Shown one piece after another: positions 32,290 to 44,200 of a DNA stretch of 64,000 nucleotides. How positions within the stretch are numbered: position 1 is the first letter of the stretch; every line of letters begins with the position of its first letter. Location: the NCBI GenBank assembly GCA_964473525.1, contig CAYYPK010000036.1, forward strand, positions 1-64,000. Direction: 5' to 3'. The position numbers were made by a program, and so were the translations under genes. This DNA is from GCA-2687025 sp964473525 (GTDB taxonomy: Bacteria > Poribacteria > WGA-4E > GCA-2687025). The notes under the pieces are model-generated. The model searched no databases. It saw only the letters and a program-made list of their open reading frames with translations, and was not told the DNA's origin.

Positions 32290-35076
32290 ATGAAACACAC
32301 ACTGCGACTTTGGGCGACGACCCTCCTCGCAACGGTGACGCTGGGCGCTCAAGCCGGCCTGCTGGCCACGGTGACGTTGACACCCGATAGCGGCTCGCCC
32401 GGCGATACGATCCAAGTCGACGGCCCCGGCTGGCTTACGGACGATTCGAAGACTGTCGCCCTCGTCGAAACGGAGTCGACGCTAGCGACTGCTCTGCCGG
32501 TAGGCGGCGTATTCAGTACCACGTTTGTGGTTCCCGAGCTTACCGCCGGCGTTTACACCGTGCGCGTGTTGGACGGGACGGAAGACATCAGCGTCGATTT
32601 CACGGTAGTCGACGCCACCGCCGTTACGGAGATCGACATCGCCGTCGAGTCTGACTTGGACGGCGACGGGACGACAGACTCCACCGTAGCGCCGTTCTCC
32701 GTTCTCGAGTACGGCTCGCCGACCTCCTCCGTCACGTTTACTGTGTCGGGCGGCTCCGGCGGCGAATACACGCTTACCTTCAGCAACCTACCAGGCCTTG
32801 GCTATCTCGTTGACCCGACGACTACCCTCGAGCTCGTTGAAGGTTCCGTTCTTGCGACCACCGGCGGCTCCGTCACGCTCGAATTCCACGGCGTGCCGCA
32901 GGCTACCGCGAGCTTCTCGGAGGCCGACTCGTTCATCGTGCGCGCCAGCGACGACTCAGGCAACAGCGCCCCGGTCATCGTCGATCTGTCGATAGTGGAT
33001 GTGAACCAGCCGATCGTGGTAAGCCGTGAGCCGGCCGCCGTCGTGGCTGCGAACACGACGGCGACGATCGCCCTGGTCGACTTTAGCGACATCGATTCTG
33101 ACGGCGTCATCGACCCCAGCGTATACGACACGGACGGCGACGCCATGTGGTTCGACGCGCCACTAGGCGTCTCTGATCTGGGGGCTTCGGTGAGCGTCGC
33201 CGGCGGGCTGCTTACGTATTACGGGCTAGACCATTCCGCCATCTCTCTCGGCGATCCGCTGACCGATACGATCGCCGTGGACGTGTGGGACGGTGATGCC
33301 GCCGCGGCGGCCACGATGATCGTCAGCGTGGAGGTGCACCCCACCGCCGAGTTCTGGGTGGCGATGGAGGGCGGGGATGCGTTCATCCAGGAGGCGCGCG
33401 TGGGCTATGGCCCCACGTCAGACGTCTACGTCAACGACGCGCCAGCGTCCATCAGCGACCTCACGCGCGAGTTGGCGCCGCCGGAAGTGCCCTCGGCAGG
33501 CTTCGCTTTCAGCATCACGAACAGCCCCAACCACCCAGACGCCGCCTTGCGCGACGTGCGCACTCCGAGCGTGCCCGCATCCGGCGATGTATGGGAGCTG
33601 AGTGTTCGCACCAGCGCCACCGACGGCCTCGGCTCGTACCTCCTGTGGGACGTCACGGAGGCGGCGCTCGTGGTCGAGGAGCTCGTGGCGTTGACCGGCG
33701 AGGAGCACAGCGCCGTCATCACGAACACGTCGACGGGCGAGGCGTGGGACATCGCCAGCGCCAACAACGGCAGCATTTTCCTCGACGACAGCCAGGCGTA
33801 CACGTTTGAGCTCTCGATCATACCGAGCGCCGCGGCGTACGCGTTCGACGTGTATCTGGAGGACGGCTGGAATCTTGTCTCCGTCCCCGGCGAGGGCGAC
33901 CTGACGGACCTCGACGCCCTGTCCAACAGCGCGTTCGTGTACGACTCAGGCTACGTAGGCCTTGCGGACATCGACTCCACGACGCTCCCGACGGTGGCTT
34001 ACGGGGCGTTTGTGAACAGCTTCGGCGGGACGGCGAGCCTGGCGCTTGATCTCGACAGCTCCCACGTCCGCAGCGTTACGGTAGACCTAGTAGAGGGGTG
34101 GAACCTCATCGGCGCGCCCTCCGACGTCGAGGTGGGCGGCTCGTTCCCCACGTCCGTCATCACGGCGGGATTCACGAATGAGAGCGCGGTGTACGGCTAC
34201 AGTCCCGCGAGCGGCTACTTCTCCGCCACGGAGCTGTACCCAGGCAACGGCTACTGGGTGTACAACGACTCGGGCGCCTCGGTCGCCGTCGACCTGACGC
34301 AGGTGCGTCATCTGGACGTTGACGGGACGTCGCTCTTCCATCCCGCGCCGCCGACGTCCGCCCTCGGGTGGACTGCGCCGCTCACGATGGAGTTGGGTGA
34401 TGGCACGACGCGGAGCGTCGAAATCGCCACGGGAGTCGACGCGAAGCCGGGGTACGACCACCTTGATCTGTTGATGCCGCCGACGCCGCCGATCGCGAAC
34501 TACTCCGAGCTGTACATCGCCGTAGAGGACACCGTCGGCCGGCTGATGCGGAGCGCGCAGACCGCGCAACAGTCGGGCACGGAGTGGGTGCTGTCGGCGC
34601 GAGTCCAGGACGACGACACCGTCCTACGGTGGCAGCGGCCCGACCTGCCGGCGCACTGGCGTCTGACGATCCAAGGCGACGCCCCGAAAGACGGACGCGT
34701 CGTGGACATGCGCGAGGAGCAGTCGATGCGGCTCGGCCGTGGCGTCCACGAGTATCGCGTCGCCCTGTCCTGGGTAGCGCCTACGCGGACGCGCCTGCTG
34801 GCAAACTACCCGAACCCGTTCAACCCTGAGACGTGGATTCCGTTCGAGCTTACCCAGGCGTCCGACGTCGCCGTGCGCATCTACGACAGCGCCGGTTCGC
34901 TCGTTCGGTCCTTCGACCTCGGCCATCGCGCGGCAGGCTACTACAGCAGCCGTGCCGACGCCGCGTATTGGGACGGACGGAACGCTTCGGGTGAAGCCGT
35001 TGCGAGCGGCGTGTACGTCTACGAGCTGCGCGCTGGCGACTACCACGCCATCCGTCGGATGCTCGTGCTCAAATAG
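32290..35076 (+). CDS. secreted multidomain surface protein with FlgD-like sorting tail
   Basis: The protein has 928 residues. GAGG precedes the ATG and the signal peptide HTLRLWATTLLATVTLGAQA begins there. In-frame ATGs at 32245 and 32284 are alternatives. Domains in order: an IPT/TIG-like Ig domain (about 28-115), beta-rich cadherin-like modules (about 120-350), then a module (about 353-835) with GWNLVSVPGEGDLT, EGWNLIGAPSD, NGYWVY and RHLDVDG landmarks. The tail at about 839-928 begins NYPNPFNPETWIPF and ends YWDGRNASGEAVASGVYVYE then RRMLVLK. The tail resembles FlgD-like C-terminal domains used for type IX-like sorting in other phyla. The roughly 570-residue C-terminal module recurs in the giant protein at 46586. 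Confidence 0.92.
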   Translation: MKHTLRLWATTLLATVTLGAQAGLLATVTLTPDSGSPGDTIQVDGPGWLTDDSKTVALVETESTLATALPVGGVFSTTFVVPELTAGVYTVRVLDGTEDISVDFTVVDATAVTEIDIAVESDLDGDGTTDSTVAPFSVLEYGSPTSSVTFTVSGGSGGEYTLTFSNLPGLGYLVDPTTTLELVEGSVLATTGGSVTLEFHGVPQATASFSEADSFIVRASDDSGNSAPVIVDLSIVDVNQPIVVSREPAAVVAANTTATIALVDFSDIDSDGVIDPSVYDTDGDAMWFDAPLGVSDLGASVSVAGGLLTYYGLDHSAISLGDPLTDTIAVDVWDGDAAAAATMIVSVEVHPTAEFWVAMEGGDAFIQEARVGYGPTSDVYVNDAPASISDLTRELAPPEVPSAGFAFSITNSPNHPDAALRDVRTPSVPASGDVWELSVRTSATDGLGSYLLWDVTEAALVVEELVALTGEEHSAVITNTSTGEAWDIASANNGSIFLDDSQAYTFELSIIPSAAAYAFDVYLEDGWNLVSVPGEGDLTDLDALSNSAFVYDSGYVGLADIDSTTLPTVAYGAFVNSFGGTASLALDLDSSHVRSVTVDLVEGWNLIGAPSDVEVGGSFPTSVITAGFTNESAVYGYSPASGYFSATELYPGNGYWVYNDSGASVAVDLTQVRHLDVDGTSLFHPAPPTSALGWTAPLTMELGDGTTRSVEIATGVDAKPGYDHLDLLMPPTPPIANYSELYIAVEDTVGRLMRSAQTAQQSGTEWVLSARVQDDDTVLRWQRPDLPAHWRLTIQGDAPKDGRVVDMREEQSMRLGRGVHEYRVALSWVAPTRTRLLANYPNPFNPETWIPFELTQASDVAVRIYDSAGSLVRSFDLGHRAAGYYSSRADAAYWDGRNASGEAVASGVYVYELRAGDYHAIRRMLVLK
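34804..35073 (+). other. FlgD-like C-terminal domain, copy 1
   Basis: About 90 residues, from NYPNPFNPETWIPF through VRIYDSAGSLVRSFDLG and AYWDGRNASG to RRMLVLK. It is closely similar to the ends of the next two genes. Confidence 0.9.
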
Positions 35077-35243
35077 CGCGTGAGTGGTCTCGTGGTGGCG
35101 TCTGCCGATTGCTGTAGGCGTCACCGGCGCCGGTCTGCGCCGCGCCGTCGCGTTTGAACCCTGACTACCACCCGGCGTTTGATAGTTGTCCAGTGTACCT
35201 AATGCGCCAATGCCAAACTGCGATTTGCGATGAAGGTGCTTCC

Positions 35244-38200
35244 ATGGAATCCGTGACCGCGTCCGCTCGCGTTCGCCGAGCACTGTTCGCGTTCTCCGCG
35301 CTCCTGTTGCTGACGTCTGCCGCGTGGCAGGCGGACGCGCTCGAGGCGGCGGACCCCTTCCTTGCCCTCGACGCGAACAACTGGGTTTCGACGATCGACA
35401 TCAGCGGCAGCGTCAACGGGATTGCGTACATACCCGAACCCCGCGCCTTCGGGATCCACCCCTCGGCGACCGACGGCTTCGACAACAACATCGACTTCGT
35501 GCGTCCGCCCGCGCCGCCGACGAATCCAGGCGCCACAGACGCGGAGTCTCCACAGGTCTACTTCTCCCTCACCGCGGACATGGAACCCGTCGACCACGTG
35601 CAGTTCCTGCGGGACGACCTGCGCGGCGCCCCCGCTGACACCACGGTCGGCACGACGTGGGCGCTGACGGTCTACAACCCAACGGTGTCGATCGTCTCAC
35701 TGTCGTGGGACATGACCGATCTGGACGAGGAGTGGTCCGAAGCGAGCATCACGGACGAAAGCACCGGCGTTGGCATCAGCATGCGCGAGAACTTCGGCGT
35801 GGATGCGCCCGCTCTCACGACGTCGGAGTACACCATCCGCGTGCGCGTCAACCTAAACGAACCGCCTGTGTTCGACACGGTTTCGAGCGTCTCTATTCTC
35901 GAAGACAGCCCGACGACGATCACGCTGACGGGCGTCGACGCTGGCGCCGACGACGAGACGGATCAGACGCTGACGTTCACCGTCACCAGCAACAACACGG
36001 ACCTGCTCCCTGACCCCGTGCTGAGCGGCGACGGGACCACGCGCGATCTCTACCTGGAGCCCGTCGCGGACGCCAACGGCGAGGCGGAAGTCACCGTCAC
36101 CGTGGAGGACGACGGGACCACGCGCGATCTCTACCTGGAGCCCGTCGCGGACGCCAACGGCGAGGCGGAAGTCACCGTCACCGTGGAGGACGACGGCATC
36201 ACGGGCGGCCTGCACAGCAACACCTCCACACAGACGTTCACCGTCACGGTAGCGGCCGTGAACGATGAACCCACCATCGACGGCCCGCTGGATCAGGTGG
36301 TCTCCGAGGACGGCGGCGCGCAGGTGCTGACGCTCGCGAGCGTCGGCGTTGGTGGCGGCGACGACGAAGCCACGACGCAGACCATCACGATCGAGGCGTT
36401 CACGAGCGATGGGGACGTCATACCGACGCCTACGGTCACGGACACCGGCTCCGACTGGGAGTTGACATACGAGCCCGCCGCGGACGTGAACACGGACGCC
36501 AGCGGCTCCGTCGAGATCACTGTTATCGTCTCCGACGACGGTGGCGGCAACGCGTTCGACATCGCCGAAACCTCCGTGAGCTTCCTGGTCGACGTCCTGG
36601 CAGTGAACGACCCCGCTGTGCCAGTGGCGACGACGGCGACGACGTTCCAGAACATCCCTGTCGACATCACGCTAGCAGCATCCGACATCGAGGGGGACGA
36701 CCTCGAATACTTCGTGGTCTCCGCGCCCGCTGGTGGCTCCATCGACGAGGCCTCCGGCGACATCACCACGGGCGAGTTCGTCGTCACGTACACGCCGGAC
36801 CTGGACTTCAGCGGCGACGACACGTTCACCTACGCCGTCAACGACGGCACGGAAGACAGCGCTGCCGTGGAGGTGTCGGTCGAAGTCGTCGCCAACGAAT
36901 CGCCGGTCGTCACGGTCGAGGCGGACTTCGAGGTGACGGTCGTTCAGGGGTTCGACCTCGTCATCCCGCTCGAAATCACGGACGGCGACAGCACCGAGTT
37001 TGTTGGTGAGATCACCATCGCCGCAGGGGGCGGCGTCGCCGTCCTGGCCGAGGACGTGCTGAGCGTGACGTACACGCCCGATTCCACCTTCATCGGAGAG
37101 GATGCCTTCGCCCTGACAGTCACGGACGCCGAGGGAGCGACATCCGACGAACTCGCTGTCATCGTCGACGTAACCCTACCGAACCAGGCTCCATCCATTG
37201 AGGAGATCGGCCAGGTTGAGGTTACGAAGAACGTGTCCGCGCTCATCATCGTGAACGCCACGGACCCTGACGACGACGAGTTGACCTTCGAATTCGGCAC
37301 GTTCCCCGAGAACGGCGCCATCGTGCAGGACGGCCTGGTCGTCACGTACGAGCCCCTCACCGGCTACGTGGGGACCGACCTGTTCTCCGTGATCGCGAGC
37401 GACGAGGAATTCACCAGCAACGAGGTGTTCATCGAGATCGTGGTAGTCAACCAGATCCCATTCGCCAACAGCGCCGAGGACGTGACGTTCGAGGGAGAGT
37501 CCGTGCAGATCCCGCTCTTCGCGACGGACGCTGACGGCGACGAACTCACCTTTATCGTGGTGACCGAGCCAGCGTCTGGCGAAGCGTTCATTGACGGGGC
37601 GTCGGCAGTATACACCCCTGAGATCGGGTTCGCCGACTTCGACACGTTTGAGGTAGCGGCGTTCGACGGCATCGACCAGAGCGAGGCCGTCTCCGTCGTC
37701 GTGGAAGTACTTGCGGTGAACGACCCGCCCATTCTGTCTCTGGACGCCGCCGCGGAGCTGTCCGCGATACCAGGCGAGCCGCTGACAATACCCCTCGTCA
37801 TTGAGGATCCCGACAGCGAGGTCTTCACCATCGAGATCGTGAGCGGACCCGCGCAGGGCGTCGCCGAGCCGGGAGCCGACGGCTTCAGTGTGGTCTACAC
37901 AGCGCCGGCAGAGGCCGAGGGCGAGGACACTTTCTCCGTGCGCGCCGTGGACGACGGCGCCGAGCCAGCCGCCTCGGAAGAGCTGTCCTTGACCATCAAC
38001 CTGCTGATTCTCGATCAGACGCCCATCGTGCAGGATGTCGGCCCGCTGGCTGGCCCCAAGAACAACGCCATCGACGTCCCGCTCGTCGGCGAGGATCCCA
38101 ACGACGACGAGTTGACCTTCGAGGTAAGCCGCGAGCCGGAGAACGGCGGCGTTGTCATCGAGGGGTCCATCGCCTTCTACACCCCGGCCGAGGGCTTCTC

Positions 38201-41200
38201 GGGCGAGGACTCGTTCGCCTACGTGGCGTCCGACGGCCAGTTCACCAGCGCGCCAGCGGAAGTCGCCCTGACAGTCGAGAACGCGCTCCCGGTGGCCGAC
38301 GAAACTGCCGCGCCGGGCGTTGAGGACGAACCCTTGACGGTCGAGCTGACCGGCTCCGACCCGGATGGCGACCCGTTGACATTCGAAATCGTCGAGCCAC
38401 CCCGTCGAGGCGAAGCCGTCCTCGAAGGGCAGACGGTAACGTACACGCCGCGCGCCGACTTCTCTGGCACGGACGAGTTCTCGTTCGTCGTGAACGACGG
38501 CGACATCGCGAGCGACCCCGCGGTTGTCACCCTGAACATCGAGCCGTTCGACGACCCGCCGACAATCAACACGGAACGCACGCTCTCGGACATCCGCGCC
38601 GACGAAGGCGAGCTCCCACGTACGCTCAGCCTGGGCGACCCGGACCCGTTGTTCACCGATCCCGACTCTCCTGTCACGATTGCCGCGGGCAGCGACGACT
38701 TGGAGGTCGTAGAGACGTTCCTGGACGGCACGACTCTGACGCTCACCTTCGTCAACCCCGGCATCACCACCGTAGAGGTGTCCGCCACGGGAGCCGAAGA
38801 GGTCGCCTCGTTCATCGTCGAAGTGGTGGCGCTGGAACTGCGGAACGATCCGCCGGAGCTGCAGCCGATAGACTCGCAGTTCGTCGTGGAGGGCGACGAC
38901 CTCATCTTTGAGCCCTCCGCCACAGACCCCGACGAGGACACGCTGACCTGGTCCCTCGTGGGCGTCGAGCGCTTCGGCACGGCGGCGGACGGCGACACGG
39001 AGCCGATCGTAGATGTCGATCCCGACACCGGCGCAACGACATTTGGCGTCGAGAACATCACTGGGATCGAGGAGCAATTCAGCGTTGAGATCGCCGTGGC
39101 GGACGAGACCAACGACCCGGTGTCGGCATCGGCGTTCATAACGGTTACCTCCTCCAACGAGCCGCCCGTTGTGAGCGCGCCCGACGTCATCGTCGCGGAG
39201 GTCGATGTCGCGGTGTCGTTCGACGTGTCGGTGACGGACCCGGACGGCGACGAGGTCACGATCCAGTCAAGTGTCCGCGAGCGCGACACGGAGATCGTCG
39301 CGGACTCGCAGGACTCGGTGAGAAGCTTCAACGTCGCTGATGTCGTCCTGGTCGGCGACGAATCGCTCAAGACGTTCACCTTCACGCCAACGGACGCCGT
39401 GTCCGGGCGCATCCTCACGTTCCAGTGGGTAGCGGACGATGGGCAGGATTCGTCCACCGGCGAGACGCAGATACAGGTCGGTCAGGACGTCAACCTGCCA
39501 CCGACGATGGACGCCATTGACGATATCGAAGTCGACGAAGGCGGCAGCCTAGAGGTCGTCGTGACTGCCGAGGATCCAGATGTCGAACCCGGCGAGGAGC
39601 TGAGCGTGACCGTCGATGGCCTCCCCGCCGAGGCTGACTTCGACGCCGCGACAGGTACCATCTCCTGGCTCGACATCGGTTACGACCGCGCCGCGTCTTA
39701 CACAATCACCGCGACGGCCACCGATGCTGGTGGCCTCGAGGCTTCACAGACGTTCCGTGTCCGCGTCAACGACGTGAACCGCGATCCAGAGCTCACCGCG
39801 ACTTCATCCGCGAGCGCCGACGCCGTCCCGGCAGTCATCTCGCTGCAACGGCTTACGGTACTTACCCTCGACTTCGCCGCCACGGACCCGGACGGCGACA
39901 ACGTCACCCTCACCGTACGCGGCGTGCCCGGCTGGGCGCGCATCAAGCAGGGCGGCACGCCCACCGACCCGACGGTGAGTATCGAGTTGGAGCCAGCGAT
40001 TGATGCCGAGGATCTGACCGCCTCCGTCTCGGCAACGGATTCTGGCGGATCCACCGTTGAGGTCGAGGTAGCCATCGTCCTGGAGGCGCCGCCGAACACC
40101 GCGCCGACCATTGAGGACATCGCCCCGATCACGGTGGTCGAGGAAGAGACCGCCGAGTTCGCCGTCGAGGTCGCCGACGAGGACGGCGACGACCTTACAG
40201 TGACGCCGGCATCGCTGCCCGACGGCGCCTCCTTCGAGGACGGCGCGTTCGTCTGGACGCCAGAGCGAGGGCAAGCGCAGGCCACGGCGTACGCTGTCGC
40301 CCTGACGGTCGACGATGGCAATGGCGGGCAGGCCGAGACTACGGCTGAGGTGACGGTGCTAGCCGCTCCCAACCGCGCGCCCGAAATCACCGCCATCGAC
40401 GACGTCACCCTCGTGGAAGGCGAAACCGTCTCCGTAACGGCCGAGGTTACGGACCTAGACGGCGACGAGACGCAGCTCGAAGTGCAGACGGACTTCCTGG
40501 CGTCGAACACCACCGTCGACGAGGCCAGCGGCGACATCACCTTCGTCACAGAGGAGGGCGTCGACGGCGTCGGCGAGGGCTACTACTCCGTCACCGTCGT
40601 GGCGACCGATGGGCAGGACGGCGAGACCGCGGTCACGTTCCTTCTCACGGTCGAGCCAGCGCAGGTTGGCGGCGCGCAGGAACTGGCGATCCGCGCTGCC
40701 CTCGTCAGCCCGAAGGTGGGCACGGCGGAGGATCTGTTCTCGTTTGGCGCCGTCGTAACAACCGCCGTAGGTGACCCGGACACTGTCACACTGACGGTCG
40801 TCTCGGACGACGGCTCGTTCCAGGAATCCGCGATGGGCGCCGTCGGCGAAGCAGCCGCGTCTGGCGCGCGGTACGGCGTGGATCTCCAGCTCGCCCCGGG
40901 TTCCTACACATTCACCGTCGTTGCGACCGCGGCCGGCGAGACGGTCACGCGGGATGAAGACGGACCCGTCGTAGAAGAGGCGCTCATCGACATCTCCAAC
41001 GTTGTCGCTTCGGGCGTTACGGAGGACATCTCGGTCGCGTTCGATCTGTCCAACCCGAACCCCGGACAGACCGTCACGATCGGCGTGGATTACCGCGACG
41101 TGGACAGCGAAGCGTGGCTCCCCGCAAGCGTCTCCGGTTCCATCAGTGCGCTGAGGAACGGGTCGCACGCCTTCACGTGGCACTCCGGGTCCGACATCCC

Positions 41201-44200
41201 GGACGCGTTGGGTGAGACCTATCAGTTGCTTCTGACCGCCGGGACCAGTGGCGAGCGCATCTCGGACGGCTTTGCAGTGGTGAACGCTTCGCCGACGCCA
41301 CCGACGCTGGATGAGCTCGAGCCATCGGCGGAGTCGAGCCTGGTCATCACGGGAACTACCGAGATCACCGGAGCGGACATCGACGTCATCATCGACGAAC
41401 AGAACGTCGGCACGACGACCGCGGAAGACGACGGCACGTTCCGCTTCGTCACCGCGGACCTCCAGCCGGGAGCGTACGAAGTGCGGGCGACGGCGTCCAT
41501 ACTCGGCGTCAGCAGCGTCCGGTCGGCGCCTATCGAAGTCGTCGTCGACTCGGCCCTTCCGACCCTCGAGATCGTGAGCCCGGAGCGCGGGAGCGAAGTG
41601 CCAACGCTGGAGCCGATCATCTCGTTCCGCGTGGACTTCGGATTGAGCGGCGGCGATCCGTCCGAGGTAGCCGTGGCGCTCAACGGTAAGACCGCTGCCG
41701 TCAGCTACGACGCGACGAGTGAGCTGTACTCCGTGCGCGAGACGCTGTTCGATCAGCGCCTTTATCTCGCCTCCGTACGCGCGTCGAAATACAACGGTCT
41801 CACGCTGAGCGATGCGTGGGCGTTCACGGTGAACTTGGCCGCGAGCGACACGATTGCCCCAACGGCGGTCAGCTTCGAGCCCACGGGATCCATCAGCGAG
41901 AGCTCACCCACCGTCAAGCTGGTCGTCAGCGACGGTGAGACCGGGATCGACACGGAGAGCGTCGAACTGCTCCTCAACGGAGTGGTAATCGACGCGCCGT
42001 ACAGTCCAAAGGACACGAACAGCGGCACGGCGTCCGGCATCCCAACCGACCCGCTCGTGGATGGCGACTACACCGCCTCCGCGACGTTCGACGACCTCGC
42101 CGGGAACCCGGGCGAGGCGGAGTGGTCCTTCGCCGTCGACACGACGCCTCCTGCGCCCCCGACGTTCACGACGCCAACTGCCGACGATCCGGCTGTCACG
42201 AGCGACGCCACATTCACCGTGCTAGGTGAAGCAGAGGCGGAAGCCGAGGTCGTCGTTGTCGTGGGCGGCGCGGTCGTGGGGACGGTGACCCCATCCGCCG
42301 ACGGCACATGGGCGTTCAGCGTTGACCTTGCTGCCGGCGCCACGGACGTGCAGGCACAGGCGCGCGATGCTTTGGAGAACGTCTCGGAGTTGTCAGACCC
42401 CGTCAGCATCGTCCTGGACGCGGAAGCTCCGCAGTTGACCCTCGCGACGCCAGCGCTGGAGACGGCGACGCCTAACCTCCAGCCGACGTTTAGTGGCAGC
42501 GTAACGGACGCTCTGAGCGGTGTCGATCCGGCGAGCGTGACCCTGGAGATCGACTCCACGCCCGTGGACGTGACGTTCGACGAGGCGGCTGGGACGTTCA
42601 CCTATGACGCTGAGACTCCGTTCGCTACCGACACGACGATCCTCGTCCGGGTCGCTGCGACCGACGGAGCGGGGAATCCGGCGGAGATCAACGGCTCGGT
42701 GACGTTTGATGCGGCGTTGTCAGACATCACGGCTCCCGCGATCCTCAACCCGCAGATCAACGGCATCGGCCTTGTGTCTGGGTCGGAGACGCCCATCCAG
42801 TCGTCTGACGCGACGATTGAGTTCGTCGTCACGGACGATCTTTCCGGCGTCGAGCGCGTCTTCGGTACGCTCGACGGCGCCGAGGTGGAGTTCACGGTCG
42901 CCGACACGTCCGCGACGCTGGATCTCGTCGGTCTCGCGGAGGGGTCGCACGTGCTGTTGGTCAGCGCGGCGGACGTCGCCGGCAACACAGGCGAGCCGCA
43001 GCAGTACGACTTCGTGCTGGACATTGGCACGACCCCGCCGGTGTTGACCGCGCCAGAGCTGACGAACGCCGCCGATCTCGTCGTCACGGGCAGCGGCATC
43101 GAGGACGGCGCGACCGTCAGCGTGTTGGTGAACGGCGTTCCCGTCGAGACCACTGCGCAGGGCACGGAGTTCCAGACGGGCGTTGTGAGCCTGGACGAGG
43201 GTGAGAACACCATCACAGCGACATCCACGGACGCCGTGGGGAACACTGCGGACGCCGACGCCATCACGGTCATCCTCGACACGACAGCCCCTGAACTTGC
43301 GTTCCTCGACCCGCTCGCGGACTCGACCGTGAACGCTCAGACGGACACGATCGTGGTCCGCGCGAGCGACGCGACCGGCATCGACGCCACGCGCATCGAC
43401 CTGACCGTGGACGGAGAGACCGTGACGCCCGCCGTGGACGCCGACGGCACGATCACGTACGTGGCGCCGGAGCCGTTCGCTTCGTCAGGCACGGCTGAGC
43501 CGGCGTCGCACTTCGCATCCATCGTCGTTGGGGACCTGGCGGGCAACACATCGCGTCTGGGGGCGCAGTTCTACGTCGATGGCAAGGAGCCGCTGGTCGA
43601 AGGCTTCATCCCGGCCGAGAACGAGATCGTGCCGAGTCTCGAACCCACGATTTCCGCGACCATCGTCGCGGACGATCTCGACCTGGACTCCGTGGACATC
43701 TCCGTGTCCGCGCAGGGCGAGCCGCGCGCGTCCATCGTGGGCGACGCGAACTACGACATCGACGCTGGCACCGGGCAGTGGAGCTACTTCCCACTACTCG
43801 AGGACAAGACGACGTACGAAGTCGTCGTGACCGCCGCGGACCACGTCGGCAACATCGTGATCTCAGTATGGGCCTTCGCCATCGACACGGAAGCCGAGGA
43901 TACAAGCGAGCCGTCCACGACGATCCTGTTCCCGGAGCCTGGCGAGAACATCAACGAAGTCAGCCTGGACATCCTGTCCTTCGCAGTTGGCGATTCTTCC
44001 GGCATCGACGGCGTGACGATGTTCGTGAACGACCCAACGGGCACTAGCCCGCTGTCCATCGGTCGGCTCGAGGAGGAGGGCATCGCGGAGTTCAACCGCC
44101 GCACGGGCGTCATACGCATACGTGGTCGCAAGCTCCTGGCCAAGCAGGGCGCGCGCGGCGGCTTCTCGTTCGATCCGCTCGAGCTGAACGCGCTGGAGCG

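Noticed and set aside
37176..39077. 633-residue open frame on the minus strand
   Set aside because: Antisense to the cadherin-repeat gene, with no signal, domain or ribosome site.
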